Assembly: GCF_018916875.1 (NCBI RefSeq) | Contig: NZ_JAHLNO010000004.1 | Span: 248,001-312,000 of the forward strand | DNA length: 64,000 nucleotides | Reading direction: 5' to 3' | From: Virgibacillus proomii | Lineage (GTDB): Bacteria > Bacillota > Bacilli > Bacillales > Amphibacillaceae | Shown: piece after piece, positions 17,070 to 27,838 of the stretch | How positions within the stretch are numbered: the stretch's first letter is position 1 | Layout: each line of letters begins with the position of its first letter | Notes under the pieces: model-generated | Database searches by the model: none | What the model was told of the DNA's origin: nothing | What the model saw: only the letters and a program-made list of their open reading frames with translations | Made by a program: the position numbers and the translations under genes

Positions 17070-19406
17070 ATGACAAATGATAACAGGCAGCTTCCCCTCC
17101 TTCCTTTACGTGGATTAATCGTATTTCCATCAATGGTATTGCATCTTGATGTAGGACGAGAAAAATCAATTGCTGCATTAGAAAAAGCAATGATGAATGA
17201 CCATTACATATTTTTAGCTGCGCAAAAGAAAGTGCGTTTGAAAGAGCCGGAACCAAAGGATATTTATCGAGTTGGTACCGTATCTGTGATTAAGCAAATG
17301 ATCAAGCTGCCAAATGGCACGATGAGGGTACTAGTAGAGGGCATCTATCGTGGAGAAGTTGTTCGTTATGTGGAACAGGATCAGGAATTTATCGTTGACG
17401 TTGATAAACTACCGGATATTGAAGCGGATCATCATGAGCAAGAAGCACTGAAGCGATCTTTATTAAATCAATTCAAACATTATAGCCAGGTTTCACAAAA
17501 AATTACGAATGAGACTTTCGAAACGGTAGCAGATATAGACGAGCCTGGCAGAGTAGCGGATATTATCACTTCTCATTTATCATTAAAAATAACAGACAAG
17601 CAAACATTACTAGAAATACAAAATATTAAGAAACGTCTGCAAAAGTTGATTCGATATATTTCCAATGAACAAAAAGTGTTAGATTTAGAGAAGAAAATAG
17701 GTCAGCGTGTAAAGACGTCAATGGAGAAAACACAAAAGGAATATTATCTACGTGAACAGTTGAAGGCAATTCAAAAGGAATTAGGAGAAAGTGACGGAAA
17801 AACCGGAGAGGTTGGCGAATTAAAGGAAAAGATCGACCAGTCTACGATGCCGGATCGTATTCGAGCTGTAGCGCTTAAGGAATTAGATCGGTATGAAAAA
17901 GTACCACAAAGCTCAGCGGAAAGCTCTGTTATTCGTAATTATATTGAATGGTTACTTGTATTGCCGTGGACAGAAAAAACGAATGATACCATTGAAATAA
18001 AACGTGCAGAGGAAATTTTGAATAAGGACCATTACGGGCTTGATAAAGTGAAAGAGCGCGTTTTAGAGTATTTAGCTGTCCAAAAATTAACCAATTCGAT
18101 TAAAGGACCAATTCTTTGTCTAGTTGGACCGCCAGGTGTGGGGAAGACATCGTTGGCCAAATCAATTGCAAATGCGATTAATCGAAAATTTATTCGTATG
18201 TCGTTAGGTGGTGTGCGTGATGAAGCAGAAATTCGTGGGCACAGGCGGACATACATTGGAGCGATGCCGGGACGAATCATTCAAGGAATGAAAAAGGTAA
18301 GAACGATTAACCCTGTATTCTTATTGGATGAAATTGATAAGATGGCACATGATTTTAGGGGAGATCCTGCCTCTGCACTTTTAGAAGTGCTTGATCCGGA
18401 GCAAAATAATCAGTTTAGTGACCATTTTATCGAAGAAACATATGACCTATCAAATGTGTTATTTATAGCAACTGCTAACTATATAAATAATATACCTCGA
18501 CCTTTACAAGATCGCATGGAAGTTATCTCTATTTCTGGATATACTGAAGTGGAGAAGCTGCACATTGGTAAACGGCATCTATTGCCAAAACAATTAAATG
18601 AGAATGGATTGAGAAAAGGCCAACTGCAAATTCGTGATCAGGCACTGAAAAAATTGATCCGAATGTATACACGGGAAGCTGGAGTTCGTAATTTAGAAAG
18701 AAAGTTAGCAACTTTGTGTCGTAAAGCAGCAAAGATAATTATTTCAGGAACACAAAAACGAGTAGTTATTACGGAAAAAAGCCTTGAGGAACTTTTAGGA
18801 AAGCCGTTATATCGTTATGGACTGATGGAGCAGGAAGATCAGGTTGGAGCTGCAACTGGGTTAGCCTATACAGCTGTAGGCGGAGACACATTAACAATCG
18901 AAGCTTCCCATTATCCAGGAAAAGGAAAATTAACTCTTACCGGAAAGCTCGGAGACGTGATGCAAGAATCTGCTCAAGCAGCATTTAGCTATATTCGTTC
19001 ACGTGCAAATGAATTAAAAATTGACCCACTATTCCATGAAAAATATGATATTCATATTCATGTCCCTGAAGGTGCTACGCCAAAAGATGGTCCTTCCGCT
19101 GGAATAACAATGGCCACTGCATTAGTTTCTTCATTAACAGGTCGTGCCATTAAGAAGGAAGTTGCGATGACTGGAGAAATTACACTGAGAGGGCGTGTTT
19201 TGCCAATAGGCGGATTAAAGGAAAAAGCGTTAAGTGCACATCGAGCTGGAATTACAAAGATCATTATTCCGGAGCTAAACGAAAAAGATATAGAATCCAT
19301 CCCAGAGAGTGTACGAAAGGACTTAACCTTTATTCCTGTTCGTCACTTGGATCAGGTATTAGAACATGCATTGGCAGGAGGTAAAAATGAAGGTAACCAA
19401 AGCTGA
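17070..19406 (+). CDS. lonA: ATP-dependent protease Lon (LonA)
   Basis: The 778-residue homo-oligomeric AAA+ protease degrades misfolded and regulatory proteins. It has an N-terminal LON substrate domain (about 8-205), a coiled coil, an AAA+ module with Walker A GPPGVGKT (about 353-360) and Walker [10 protein letters not shown]. The C-terminal protease domain has nucleophile Ser676 (PKDGPSAG) and a catalytic Lys near 719 (GGLKEKA). Start: ATG at 17070 behind TTTGGAGG. It overlaps the start of engB by 20 bp, so the two are translationally linked, as in B. subtilis lonA-ysxC. Confidence 0.97.
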   Translation: MTNDNRQLPLLPLRGLIVFPSMVLHLDVGREKSIAALEKAMMNDHYIFLAAQKKVRLKEPEPKDIYRVGTVSVIKQMIKLPNGTMRVLVEGIYRGEVVRYVEQDQEFIVDVDKLPDIEADHHEQEALKRSLLNQFKHYSQVSQKITNETFETVADIDEPGRVADIITSHLSLKITDKQTLLEIQNIKKRLQKLIRYISNEQKVLDLEKKIGQRVKTSMEKTQKEYYLREQLKAIQKELGESDGKTGEVGELKEKIDQSTMPDRIRAVALKELDRYEKVPQSSAESSVIRNYIEWLLVLPWTEKTNDTIEIKRAEEILNKDHYGLDKVKERVLEYLAVQKLTNSIKGPILCLVGPPGVGKTSLAKSIANAINRKFIRMSLGGVRDEAEIRGHRRTYIGAMPGRIIQGMKKVRTINPVFLLDEIDKMAHDFRGDPASALLEVLDPEQNNQFSDHFIEETYDLSNVLFIATANYINNIPRPLQDRMEVISISGYTEVEKLHIGKRHLLPKQLNENGLRKGQLQIRDQALKKLIRMYTREAGVRNLERKLATLCRKAAKIIISGTQKRVVITEKSLEELLGKPLYRYGLMEQEDQVGAATGLAYTAVGGDTLTIEASHYPGKGKLTLTGKLGDVMQESAQAAFSYIRSRANELKIDPLFHEKYDIHIHVPEGATPKDGPSAGITMATALVSSLTGRAIKKEVAMTGEITLRGRVLPIGGLKEKALSAHRAGITKIIIPELNEKDIESIPESVRKDLTFIPVRHLDQVLEHALAGGKNEGNQS

Positions 19407-19974
19407 AATTGTTATAAGTGCTGTGAGTGAACAGCAGTATCCAAATGATCAGCTTCCAGAAATTGCTTTAGCTGGTCGCTCGAACGTTGGCAAATCTTCT
19501 TTTATTAATACATTAATTAACCGAAAAAACTTAGCCAGGACTTCCTCAAAGCCTGGAAAAACACAAACATTGAACTTTTACAAAATTAACGATGCGTTTT
19601 ACTTTGTCGATGTACCGGGTTACGGTTATGCGAAGGTGTCTAAAAAAGAACGGCAAAAATGGAGGAAGATGATGGAGGACTATTTTACAAAACGATCCTC
19701 TTTAAAAGCGGTTCTGCTGATAACGGATATTCGCCATGAACCAACGGACGATGATTTACAGATGTATGATTTTTTGAAGTATTATGAGCTTCCAGTAATT
19801 ATCATTGGTACAAAATTAGATAAGATACCAAAAAATAAACGCGCCTATCATGTAAAGCGAACAGAAGTCACTTTTCAAATAGAAACGGGGGACATGCTCA
19901 TACCATTTTCCGCTGAAACTGGGGAGAATAAAGATGAGGCATGGTCTAGTATTCGTCATTATTTAGGGCTCTAA
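19387..19974 (+). CDS. engB: Ribosome biogenesis GTP-binding protein EngB/YsxC
   Basis: The 195-residue essential TRAFAC GTPase of 50S assembly. G1 is GRSNVGKSS (about 31-39), the switch region follows ([13 protein letters not shown]), G3 is [10 protein letters not shown]4 TKLDK and G5 SAETG. ATG at 19387 behind GCAGGAGGT, inside the end of lonA; an earlier in-frame start at 19366 has no site. A terminator follows, closing the lonA-engB unit. Confidence 0.97.
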   Translation: MKVTKAEIVISAVSEQQYPNDQLPEIALAGRSNVGKSSFINTLINRKNLARTSSKPGKTQTLNFYKINDAFYFVDVPGYGYAKVSKKERQKWRKMMEDYFTKRSSLKAVLLITDIRHEPTDDDLQMYDFLKYYELPVIIIGTKLDKIPKNKRAYHVKRTEVTFQIETGDMLIPFSAETGENKDEAWSSIRHYLGL

Positions 19975-20006
19975 TTAAAGTATAGTTAAGAAATATAAGT
20001 ATAGCA

Positions 20007-20046
20007 AAACGAGACAATCGCCTACGAAAAGACGATTGCCTCGTTT
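20007..20046 (+). terminator. Terminator of lonA-engB
   Basis: AAACGAG..CAATCG pairs with CGATTG..CTCGTTT, followed by ATTATTA. The T-run is weak. Confidence 0.65.
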
Positions 20047-20053
20047 ATTATTA

Positions 20054-20145
20054 CACTATAGTAAAGTATAAAATTTTAGGGTTTATAGTATAAGAAAAAC
20101 TACAGCTTTCGCTAAAGACTTGGCGACAAGCCAAGTTTTTCTAAT
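20054..20145 (+). repeat. Family B repeat, copy B1
   Basis: The 92-bp element begins ACTATAGTAAAGTATAAAA and ends AAGTTTTTCTAAT. Internal pairings are ACTATA/TATAGT, AGAAAAACT/AGTTTTTCT and CTTGGC-GACAA-GCCAAG followed by TTTTTCT. The last hairpin is a rho-independent terminator in form. Confidence 0.85.
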
Positions 20146-20169
20146 CTAGGAAATTATTTTTGTATTAAA

Positions 20170-20323
20170 TTTATCCCGCATGTAAGGTGCCGTAAGACTC
20201 CCATATTAAGATCCTGAGTTGGTACAAAAAGGTCTAAGAGGTAGAAAACGGCACCTAAATGCCCGATTGGTTCAACTAACATTCCGTGTAAAAAGCGTTC
20301 CACGGAATGAAGTTTCACTTTAT
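20170..20323 (+). repeat. Family A repeat, copy A1 (tandem with A2)
   Basis: TTTATCCCGC start; outer stem GGTGCCGT (20186-20193) / ACGGCACC (20248-20255); conserved CTAAATGCCCGATTGGTTCA; hairpin ATTCCGTG (20281-20288) / CACGGAAT (20301-20308); end GAAGTTTCACTTTAT. It lacks the AAGGGCCTTTAGGTC arm that some other copies have. Confidence 0.85.
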
Positions 20324-20463
20324 CCCGCATGTAAGGTGCCGTAAGCCTCCCACTTCAAGATCCTGAGTTGGTACAAAAAGGTCTAAGAGGTAGAAAACGG
20401 CACCTAAATGCCCGATTGGTTCAACTAACATTCCGTGTTCCACGGAATGAAGTTTCACTTTAT
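20319..20463 (+). repeat. Family A repeat, copy A2
   Basis: It abuts A1 and shares its terminal TTTAT. It is nearly identical to A1 but the last hairpin loop is shortened (ATTCCGTG-TTC-CACGGAAT), and the 5' inner arm reads CTCCCACTT instead of CTCCCATATT. About 115 bp of unassigned sequence follow before B2. Confidence 0.85.
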
Positions 20464-20580
20464 CCACACCCAGTTCCAATGCTTAGCCCCTCAAGGTGTA
20501 CTTCACTCCTTCTGCAAACAGTCTCCTTGTTAGAGTTTCTTCCCTTATCAGAGCTGACCAAGGTCTTCTGGCTTTTGTTC

Positions 20581-20675
20581 TACTATAGGAAAGTATAAAA
20601 TTTTAGGGTTTATAGTATAAGAAAAACTATAGCTTTCAGCCATAAAGACTTGGCGACAAGCCAAGTTTTTCTAAT
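20581..20675 (+). repeat. Family B repeat, copy B2
   Basis: A full copy with intact CTTGGC/GCCAAG stem and TTTTTCT. The variable arm reads AGCTTTCAGCCATAAAGA. It lies 15 bp beyond the 3' end of the leftward membrane-protein gene. Confidence 0.85.
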
Positions 20676-20689
20676 CTAAAATATATTTC

Positions 20690-21172
20690 TTATTTCCGTT
20701 TTTTTAATAAATAGATACCGGCAATGATTAATAAAATCGGCCAGAACTTTTCCATGTAATCAATGATGATATAAATCCAATTAAACCAGCTAGGAAGCCT
20801 TACAGAAAAGATCATGATAACACTAATGGCAATCAATATTAATCCAGGCACGAGACCTTTTTTCGTTTGAAAAAAGCGAATCACAAACGCAATGCCGACA
20901 ATAAGGAGATACATTCCCCAATGATCAATCCAAAATGGATAGTATGCCAGTCCATAAAAATGAATGCCTAGCCCTAAAACAATTGTACCATTGAATAAAT
21001 TCTGATAGTTTTTTGTTGCATAACTATGTATGACTAGAACAAGTCCAATTAAAATGATGATTGTCTGCCAAGAATAGAAATTATTAATAATGGGGATGTT
21101 TAATTGACGAAGTAAAAAAAACACGCCAATTCCAATTAATAAATAGGCTGTCAAGGTATGCTGCTTTTTCAT
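20690..21172 (-). CDS. LiaI/LiaF-like transmembrane protein
   Basis: The 160-residue integral membrane protein has about five hydrophobic helices arranged as two copies of a motif (GIGVFFLLRQL ... WPILLIIAGIYLL) typical of the LiaI-LiaF-like TM (DUF5668) region. Start ATG at 21172 behind GAGGTGAAAGA. These domains occur in cell-envelope stress proteins and as stand-alone proteins of unknown role; no C-terminal LiaF domain is present. It is divergent from hemA, with about 270 bp between them. Confidence 0.7.
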   Translation of the reverse strand: MKKQHTLTAYLLIGIGVFFLLRQLNIPIINNFYSWQTIIILIGLVLVIHSYATKNYQNLFNGTIVLGLGIHFYGLAYYPFWIDHWGMYLLIVGIAFVIRFFQTKKGLVPGLILIAISVIMIFSVRLPSWFNWIYIIIDYMEKFWPILLIIAGIYLLKKRK

Positions 21173-21440
21173 TCTTTCACCTCATGTCATACAAATCGAA
21201 TTCTTGCTTCTTTACTGCTATTATGTTAAAGTACAGTCGTGTTAGATGGTAACGACTTATACGTTTAATGCTATCATATTGTTTCAAATTATGTTCACAT
21301 TTTATTAATTTGTAACGAAATATACATGTTATAATGAAAAATAACAAGCGATTTACTTTATACTTATTATTAAGTAAAAATTTATATTTATAATAGTGAT
21401 AATAGGGGAATGAGAGCAGGATTATTTGGGGGTAGGTACA

Positions 21441-22811
21441 ATGCATATTTTAAAGGTTGGATTCAATTATAAGACAGCCCCTGTTGAAATAAGGGAAAAA
21501 CTTGCATTTTTAGAAGAAGATGTCGACCAAGCAATGAGAGCATTAAATGAGAGAAAAAGCATTTTGGAAAATGTTATTGTCTCCACATGTAATCGTACGG
21601 AAATTTATGCAGTCGTCGATCAGTTGCACACAGGGCGCTACTATATTAAACAATTCCTCGGTGATTGGTTTCATGAAGAAATGGCTACATTTACCTCTTT
21701 TTTACAGATTTCTGAAAATGATGAAGCTATGGAACATTTATTTCGTGTTGTTACTGGACTCGAATCCATGGTACTGGGAGAGACACAAATTTTAGGACAA
21801 GTTAGACAGGCATTTTTAACCGCTCAAAAAATGGAAACAACTGGAACAATTTTCAATGAATTGTTTAAGCAAGCAATCACTTTTGGAAAGCGTGTACAGA
21901 AGAATACAGCAATAGGCGAACATGCGGTATCTGTCAGTTATGCTGCAGTTGAATTAGCAAAAAAAATATTTGGCAACTTAACGGACAAGAAAGTTGCTAT
22001 ATTAGGTGCGGGGAAAATGGGTGAACTCGCAGTAAAAAACTTTCAAGGTTCAGGTGTAAGACAGATTACCGTAATTAATCGCACGAAAGAAAGAGCAGAA
22101 TCTTTAGCAATGAAATTCACAGCTGATGTAGAACCAATTGAAAATTTACCAAATATATTACAGAAGGTAGATATTTTACTTACCTCAACAGGCTCATCCT
22201 CCGTTGTCTTAACAAAAATAATGATGGAATCGGTACAGAAACACCGAAAAGGAAGTCCATTATTTCTTGTAGATATTGCTGTTCCAAGAGATATAGATCC
22301 ATCGATTAGTAAATTAGACAATGTTTTCTTATATGATATCGATGATTTACAGCATATTGTTGATGAAAATTTAGAAGCAAGAAAAAAAGCTGCACAACAA
22401 GTGGAATTAATGCTAGAAGATGAAATTGTCACTTTTAAAGAGTGGGTGAAAACGCTAGGAGTAGTACCAATTATTTCTGCATTAAGGCAAAAGGCGTTAT
22501 CAATTCAAGCAGAGACGGTAAAAAGTATTGGCAGAAAAATGCCAGATTTAACGGAACGTGAGAAAAAAGTGATCAATAAGCATACGAAAAGCATTATCAA
22601 TCAATTGCTTAAAGAGCCGATCAACCAAGCAAAGGAATTGGCAGCAAAGGATCGTTCAGGAGAAGCCTTAAAGCTGTTTATTGATATCTTTGGCATTGAA
22701 AGAGAAGTACAGGAAGAAATGGAAAAACAAACAAAAAAAAATCAGATAATCACGTCAATGAATGATAAACAAGTATCCTTTCCTTTAATGGATAAGATAA
22801 CAACCATATAA
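21441..22811 (+). CDS. hemA: Glutamyl-tRNA reductase
   Basis: The 456-residue enzyme is the first committed step of C5 heme synthesis: Glu-tRNA(Glu) plus NADPH to glutamate-1-semialdehyde. Nucleophile Cys50 lies in VSTCNRTE. The NADPH-binding Rossmann motif is [11 protein letters not shown], followed by VINRTKERA and the C-terminal dimerisation helix. ATG at 21441 behind GGGGGTAGG. It opens a tightly packed operon hemAXCDBL. Heme-regulated turnover is known for this family but not visible in the sequence. Confidence 0.97.
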   Translation: MHILKVGFNYKTAPVEIREKLAFLEEDVDQAMRALNERKSILENVIVSTCNRTEIYAVVDQLHTGRYYIKQFLGDWFHEEMATFTSFLQISENDEAMEHLFRVVTGLESMVLGETQILGQVRQAFLTAQKMETTGTIFNELFKQAITFGKRVQKNTAIGEHAVSVSYAAVELAKKIFGNLTDKKVAILGAGKMGELAVKNFQGSGVRQITVINRTKERAESLAMKFTADVEPIENLPNILQKVDILLTSTGSSSVVLTKIMMESVQKHRKGSPLFLVDIAVPRDIDPSISKLDNVFLYDIDDLQHIVDENLEARKKAAQQVELMLEDEIVTFKEWVKTLGVVPIISALRQKALSIQAETVKSIGRKMPDLTEREKKVINKHTKSIINQLLKEPINQAKELAAKDRSGEALKLFIDIFGIEREVQEEMEKQTKKNQIITSMNDKQVSFPLMDKITTI

Positions 22812-22828
22812 TGAGAGGATTTCACCAT

Positions 22829-23647
22829 ATGGTAGAATTAAAATGGCTTTATGAGTTTATATTAATTATTCACGGGTTAAGCTTGATGGGATACTTTATT
22901 GATTTTATTCAGCACAACCGGAGGGTTAACCAAACAGCCTTCTGGTTGCTTGGATTGGTTTGGATTATTCAAACCATTTTTTTATTCTATGAAATGTTTT
23001 TTGAAAAGAATTTTCCAATCGTTACGTTAAATGATAGTTTATTTTTTTATTCTTGGGTATTAGTAACCATCTCTTTAGCTGCCAACAAGGTATTTCCTGT
23101 TAATTTTATCGTGTTCTTTACGAATACATTCAGTTTTTTTATTCTACTATTCTATTTATTATCCGATGCACAAAAAAACTTAGAAACACATGGGGTGCAA
23201 CTCGTCCATGAAATACTAATGGCACATATTGTCATTGCAATTATTTCATATGGATTTTTCACGCTGTCCTTTTTACTTTCCTTTATGTATTTAATTCAAT
23301 ACCGGCTGTTAAAAAGGAAACAAGGCTTTAAATGGATGTGGCGTTTCGGTGATCTGAAGCAGTTAGATGGTTATGCTTTTAAAACCGTTACAATTGGTGT
23401 GCCTTTATTGTTAATTGCTATCATTTTAGGGATAGTTTGGGCTTATGTGTCCAATTCCGTATTTTATTGGGTTGACTTAAAAACAATTGGTTCGTTCTTT
23501 GTATTAGCTGTTTATATTGTATATTTGGCCATACGGATCATTAAAAAGTATAAAGGGAGGTCTATTGCGATATATAACACAGCAGCCTTTCTTCTATTAT
23601 TAATTAATTTCTTTTTGTTTAGTACATTATCAAATTTTCATTTTTAG
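22829..23647 (+). CDS. hemX: HemX, membrane protein controlling HemA level
   Basis: The 272-residue polytopic protein has about eight membrane helices and belongs to the CcsA/ResC cytochrome-c-assembly-like family. In B. subtilis HemX lowers the amount of HemA. I chose ATG 22829 because AGAGGA lies 8 bases before it; an in-frame ATG at 22811 overlaps the hemA stop and has no site. The length fits the family. Confidence 0.9.
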   Translation: MVELKWLYEFILIIHGLSLMGYFIDFIQHNRRVNQTAFWLLGLVWIIQTIFLFYEMFFEKNFPIVTLNDSLFFYSWVLVTISLAANKVFPVNFIVFFTNTFSFFILLFYLLSDAQKNLETHGVQLVHEILMAHIVIAIISYGFFTLSFLLSFMYLIQYRLLKRKQGFKWMWRFGDLKQLDGYAFKTVTIGVPLLLIAIILGIVWAYVSNSVFYWVDLKTIGSFFVLAVYIVYLAIRIIKKYKGRSIAIYNTAAFLLLLINFFLFSTLSNFHF

Positions 23648-23665
23648 TTATGGAGGAGGATTCAT

Positions 23666-24595
23666 TTGCGAAAAATTGTTGTTGGTTCACGAAAAAGTAA
23701 TCTGGCAGTAACACAAACAAATTGGGTAATAGAGCAATTAAAGCTAGCGGGGATACCAAACGACTTTGAAGTTAAAAAAATTGTTACAAAAGGGGATCAA
23801 ATACTTGATGTTACGTTATCTAAGGTAGGTGGTAAGGGACTATTCGTTAAAGAAATTGAACAAGCAATGTACGATAAACAAATTGATCTAGCAGTACATA
23901 GCATGAAAGATATGCCGGCTTTGATGCCAGAAGGTCTTGTTATTAGTTCTATTCCTGTCCGAGAGGATCATCGTGATGCACTTATTTCTAAACAAAATGT
24001 TCGATTTCAGGATTTGCCAAAAGGGGCAATTATCGGCACAAGCAGTTTGCGCCGAGCAGCTCAATTGTTAGCTGCTCGACCTGATATCAAGATAAAATGG
24101 ATACGTGGAAATATCGAAACACGAATCAGGAAGCTAAAAGAAGAAGATTATGACGCAATTATTTTAGCAGTATCGGGTTTAAAGCGAGTTGGATTAAGCG
24201 AATCCTTGATAACAGAATATTTGGCTCCGGACATCTGTGTGCCAGCAGTGGGTCAAGGTGCGCTTGCAATTGAATGCCGGGAGGACGATCAGGAATTACG
24301 AGAGATCTTGGCAAAAATAAATGATGAACCGACTGCTCGTACTGTCCGAGCTGAGCGGACTTTTCTTCATTTACTAGAAGGAGGGTGCCAAGTTCCAATT
24401 GGTGGCTATGCTTACTTAGAAGAAGATACGATCATTCTTACGGCATTAGTAGGGACTCCAGATGGTAAGACGATTTTAAAAGAAGTGGTACGAGGAAAGG
24501 ATCCAGAGACTGTCGGAAAAGAAGCTGCTGATTTATTAAAGCAACGAGGTGCTGATCAAATAATTAAACAGGTAAAAGAGGAGCTTGACCAGTAA
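23666..24595 (+). CDS. hemC: Porphobilinogen deaminase (hydroxymethylbilane synthase)
   Basis: The 309-residue enzyme polymerises four porphobilinogens to hydroxymethylbilane. N-terminal [15 protein letters not shown]; catalytic Asp in AVHSMKDMP; arginine-rich cofactor loop [11 protein letters not shown]; Cys241 (EGGCQVPIG) carries the dipyrromethane cofactor. TTG start at 23666 behind TGGAGGAGG. Its stop overlaps the hemD start (TAATG). Confidence 0.97.
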   Translation: MRKIVVGSRKSNLAVTQTNWVIEQLKLAGIPNDFEVKKIVTKGDQILDVTLSKVGGKGLFVKEIEQAMYDKQIDLAVHSMKDMPALMPEGLVISSIPVREDHRDALISKQNVRFQDLPKGAIIGTSSLRRAAQLLAARPDIKIKWIRGNIETRIRKLKEEDYDAIILAVSGLKRVGLSESLITEYLAPDICVPAVGQGALAIECREDDQELREILAKINDEPTARTVRAERTFLHLLEGGCQVPIGGYAYLEEDTIILTALVGTPDGKTILKEVVRGKDPETVGKEAADLLKQRGADQIIKQVKEELDQ

Positions 24596-25365
24596 TGGAA
24601 TTGCCTTTTAAGGGACAGCGGATTCTAATAACCCGGGAAAAAAATAAAGCTGCTGTGTTTGCAGAAAAAATTCGCAGTTTAGGAGGGGAACCATTACAAA
24701 TCCCCCTCTTAACCATTGTATGTAAAGATACAAAAGACACTTTTTATTATCTTAAAGGAGTAAAGGATTACAGCTGGATTTTTTTCACCAGTGCTAATGG
24801 GGTCGATTGTTTTTTTCGGCTTGCTGAACATTATCATATTGGTTTAAACTGGATTGGAAATGTTAAGATAGCAGTCGTTGGTAAAAAAACTGCTAATGCT
24901 CTAGCAAAATGGATCAATTATGAGGTTGATTTTATTCCAACCTGTTTTAATGCTGATACGATGGCAGCTGAATTTTTACAAGAATATCCCTTAGCTGATA
25001 ATCTTTTGCTTATTCGCGGAAATCGTTCACGAGATGTATTACCGAAATGCTTTACAAGAGCTAACAAAACATTTGCTTCACTTGAAGTGTATGAAACACA
25101 TATAAATAGGCAAATGGAACCTTCATTAAAAACTGCTATTGGAAATTCAATAATTGATTATATTACGTTTACCAGTCCATCTACCGTAGAAGCCTTCGCA
25201 GAGATGACGCCAATTCGAAACAAAGCACCATGTGTTTGTATCGGTACGACAACGGAACAGCGGGCAAGGGAGCTTGGCTTTCGGCCCGTGCTCACATCAA
25301 GCGAATTTACGATTGATGGCATGATTCAGTGCATGCTGAAAGATCTTAAACAGAAAGGAAGATAA
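24595..25365 (+). CDS. hemD: Uroporphyrinogen-III synthase
   Basis: The 256-residue, two-lobed HemD-family protein cyclises hydroxymethylbilane with inversion of ring D. It shows [11 protein letters not shown] near the N-terminus, a central IFFTSANGV and a C-terminal [17 protein letters not shown]. Sequence conservation in this family is low, so the call also rests on the position between hemC and hemB. The overlap with hemC suggests coupled translation. Confidence 0.93.
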   Translation: MELPFKGQRILITREKNKAAVFAEKIRSLGGEPLQIPLLTIVCKDTKDTFYYLKGVKDYSWIFFTSANGVDCFFRLAEHYHIGLNWIGNVKIAVVGKKTANALAKWINYEVDFIPTCFNADTMAAEFLQEYPLADNLLLIRGNRSRDVLPKCFTRANKTFASLEVYETHINRQMEPSLKTAIGNSIIDYITFTSPSTVEAFAEMTPIRNKAPCVCIGTTTEQRARELGFRPVLTSSEFTIDGMIQCMLKDLKQKGR

Positions 25366-25367
25366 CC

Positions 25368-26354
25368 GTGATTAAAACACCGGAATTTGCTCGTCATCGG
25401 AGATTAAGAAATTCTCAAGCGATGCGAGATTTAGTAAGAGAAACACATTTACATGTTGATGACTTTATTTATCCAATGTTTGTTGTAGACGGAGAAAACA
25501 TCAAACGAGAGGTCCCGTCTATGCCTGGCGTATATCAGGTTTCATTAGATTTATTAGCTGAAGAAGTAAAAGAACTTGAACAGCTAGATATAAAGGCTTT
25601 AATTCTATTTGGTGTACCTAAGGAAAAAGATGAGCAAGGTACGGGTGCCTTTGTTGAAGATGGTATTGTACAAGAAGCAACGAGATTAATTAAGAAGGAA
25701 TTCCCGACGATGCTCGTACTCGCAGATACATGTTTATGTGAGTATACATCACACGGTCATTGTGGTGTAATTCATAATCATGATGTCGATAATGATGCAT
25801 CATTAAAATTATTGGCAAAAACAGCAGTTTCACAAGCAAAGGCCGGAGCGGATATTATCGCACCATCTAACATGATGGATGGATTTGTAGCAGTTATTAG
25901 AAAAGCATTAGACGAGGCTGGTTATACAGAAATTCCGATTATGTCGTATGCTGTTAAATATGCTTCTTCATTTTATGGACCATTTCGTGATGCAGCAGAT
26001 AGCACACCACAGTTTGGTGACAGGAAAACATATCAAATGGATCCAGCTAATCGATTAGAAGCAATTCGAGAAGCAAAATCAGATGTAGCTGAAGGTGCTG
26101 ACTTTTTAATCGTGAAGCCAGCTTTAGCCTATTTAGACATCGTTAGAGAAGTAAGAAATAATTTTGATGTACCTATAGTAGCTTATAATGTTAGTGGTGA
26201 ATATGCTATGGTTAAAGCTGCAGCACAGAATGGCTGGATTGATGAACAAGCGCTCGTCATGGAAAAGCTTGTGTCGATGAAGCGTGCTGGAGCAGATCTC
26301 ATCATTACCTATTTTGCAAAAGCTGCAGCAAGATGGTTGAAAAATAAGGAATAG
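25368..26354 (+). CDS. hemB: Delta-aminolevulinic acid dehydratase (porphobilinogen synthase)
   Basis: The 328-residue enzyme condenses two aminolevulinates to porphobilinogen. Zinc-site cysteines are in [15 protein letters not shown]. Schiff-base lysines are Lys197 ([17 protein letters not shown]) and Lys250 ([10 protein letters not shown]). It starts with GTG at 25368, two bases after the hemD stop and behind AAAGGAAG. Confidence 0.97.
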   Translation: MIKTPEFARHRRLRNSQAMRDLVRETHLHVDDFIYPMFVVDGENIKREVPSMPGVYQVSLDLLAEEVKELEQLDIKALILFGVPKEKDEQGTGAFVEDGIVQEATRLIKKEFPTMLVLADTCLCEYTSHGHCGVIHNHDVDNDASLKLLAKTAVSQAKAGADIIAPSNMMDGFVAVIRKALDEAGYTEIPIMSYAVKYASSFYGPFRDAADSTPQFGDRKTYQMDPANRLEAIREAKSDVAEGADFLIVKPALAYLDIVREVRNNFDVPIVAYNVSGEYAMVKAAAQNGWIDEQALVMEKLVSMKRAGADLIITYFAKAAARWLKNKE

Positions 26355-26366
26355 GGGGATTTATGG

Positions 26367-27662
26367 ATGGCTAATTTTACGAAATCAGTAGATGCTTATA
26401 AAGAAGCAGTAAATTTGATGCCTGGTGGTGTGAACTCACCTGTACGTGCATTTAAGTCTGTTGGGATGTCACCTATTTTTATGGATTCAGGAAAAGGCTC
26501 TAAAATCACTGATATCGATGGTAATGAATACATTGATTATGTGTTAAGCTGGGGTCCATTGATTTTAGGTCATGCGGATGAGCGTGTCGTAACAAAGCTA
26601 AAAGAAATAGCAGAAAAAGGGACGAGCTTCGGTTCGCCAACTTTACTGGAAAATGAACTTGCTCAATTAGTAATCGAACGTGTGCCATCAATCGAAGTTG
26701 TGCGGATGGTTAACTCGGGAACAGAGGCCACGATGAGTGCCCTACGAGTTGCTAGGGGCTACACAGGAAGAGATAAAATTGTAAAGTTTGAAGGAAGTTA
26801 TCATGGGCATGGAGATTCGCTTTTGATTAAAGCAGGTTCAGGTGTAGCAACACTTGGGCTTCCTGATAGTCCTGGTGTACCAAAATCCATCGCACAAAAT
26901 ACGATTACTGTACCATACAATGATTTAGATGGTGTACGCGATGCTTTTAAAAATTATGGAGATGATATTGCTGCTGTCATCCTTGAGCCTGTTTGCGGTA
27001 ATATGGGGGTCGTACCACCAAAAGACGGTTTTTTACAAGGCTTAAGAGAGATAACGGAACAACACGGTACATTGTTAATCTTTGATGAAGTAATGACAGG
27101 TTTTCGTGTTGACTACAACTGTGCTCAAGAGCATTTTGGGGTTACACCGGATATGACTTGTCTTGGTAAAGTAATCGGTGGTGGTTTGCCAGTGGGTGCA
27201 TTTGGTGGTAAACGAGAAATAATGGAAAAGGTAGCACCAACCGGTTCTATCTACCAAGCAGGTACGTTATCTGGAAATCCATTGGCTATGACGGCAGGTC
27301 TTGAAACATTAAAGGCATTAGATAAATCCTCTTATGAAAAAATTAATCAAAAGGTAGACCGATTAGCAGCAGGTTATAAGGAAGCTAGTGAAAAGTATGA
27401 TATTCCACTTCATATAAATCGTGCTGGTTCAATGATGGGTGTCTTTTTTACTAATGAAGAAGTAATTAATTTTGCAACTGCTCAAACTGCTAATCTCGAT
27501 CATTTTGCAAAATATTACCGTCTTATGATTGACCAAGGTGTCTTCTTACCGCCATCACAATTTGAAGGTTTATTCCTATCTACTACACATACAGATGAGG
27601 ATATCGAACATACTGTTCAAGCGATTGATATTGCTTTTTCAAAATTAAATGAAACAAATTAA
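26367..27662 (+). CDS. hemL: Glutamate-1-semialdehyde 2,1-aminomutase
   Basis: The 431-residue PLP enzyme converts glutamate-1-semialdehyde to 5-aminolevulinate. N-terminal [15 protein letters not shown]-phosphate contact NSGTEA; Asp in [12 protein letters not shown] Lys268 in [15 protein letters not shown]. It ends the heme operon and is followed by a terminator. B. subtilis also carries a paralogue, gsaB; the operon position makes hemL the right name here. Confidence 0.97.
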   Translation: MANFTKSVDAYKEAVNLMPGGVNSPVRAFKSVGMSPIFMDSGKGSKITDIDGNEYIDYVLSWGPLILGHADERVVTKLKEIAEKGTSFGSPTLLENELAQLVIERVPSIEVVRMVNSGTEATMSALRVARGYTGRDKIVKFEGSYHGHGDSLLIKAGSGVATLGLPDSPGVPKSIAQNTITVPYNDLDGVRDAFKNYGDDIAAVILEPVCGNMGVVPPKDGFLQGLREITEQHGTLLIFDEVMTGFRVDYNCAQEHFGVTPDMTCLGKVIGGGLPVGAFGGKREIMEKVAPTGSIYQAGTLSGNPLAMTAGLETLKALDKSSYEKINQKVDRLAAGYKEASEKYDIPLHINRAGSMMGVFFTNEEVINFATAQTANLDHFAKYYRLMIDQGVFLPPSQFEGLFLSTTHTDEDIEHTVQAIDIAFSKLNETN

Positions 27663-27689
27663 AGGGATTTTCATTCATAATTTCTTTTT

Positions 27690-27746
27690 CCTCCTTAGGT
27701 AGACAGATTCAATTAAAAAATCTGATTGCTTAAGGAGGATTTTTTG
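27690..27746 (+). terminator. Terminator of hemAXCDBL
   Basis: CCTCCTTA pairs with TAAGGAGG, with an inner CAGAT/ATCTG pairing, then TTTTTT. Family B copy B3 begins directly after it. Confidence 0.8.
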
Positions 27747-27747
27747 T

Positions 27748-27838
27748 ACTATAGGAAAGTATAAAATTTTATGGTTTATAGTATAAGAAAAACTACGGCT
27801 TTCGCTAAGGACTTGGCGATAAGCCAAGTTTTTCTAAT
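27748..27838 (+). repeat. Family B repeat, copy B3
   Basis: A full copy with CTTGGC-GATAA-GCCAAG and TTTTTCT. It is placed immediately downstream of the heme operon terminator, in the same orientation. Confidence 0.85.

Noticed and set aside
20368..20598. 76-codon frame inside the A2-B2 interval
   Set aside because: It is made of family A repeat sequence and has no ribosome binding site.
20690..21172. LiaF itself
   Set aside because: Only the membrane-domain motif is present; the C-terminal LiaF domain and lia neighbours are missing.
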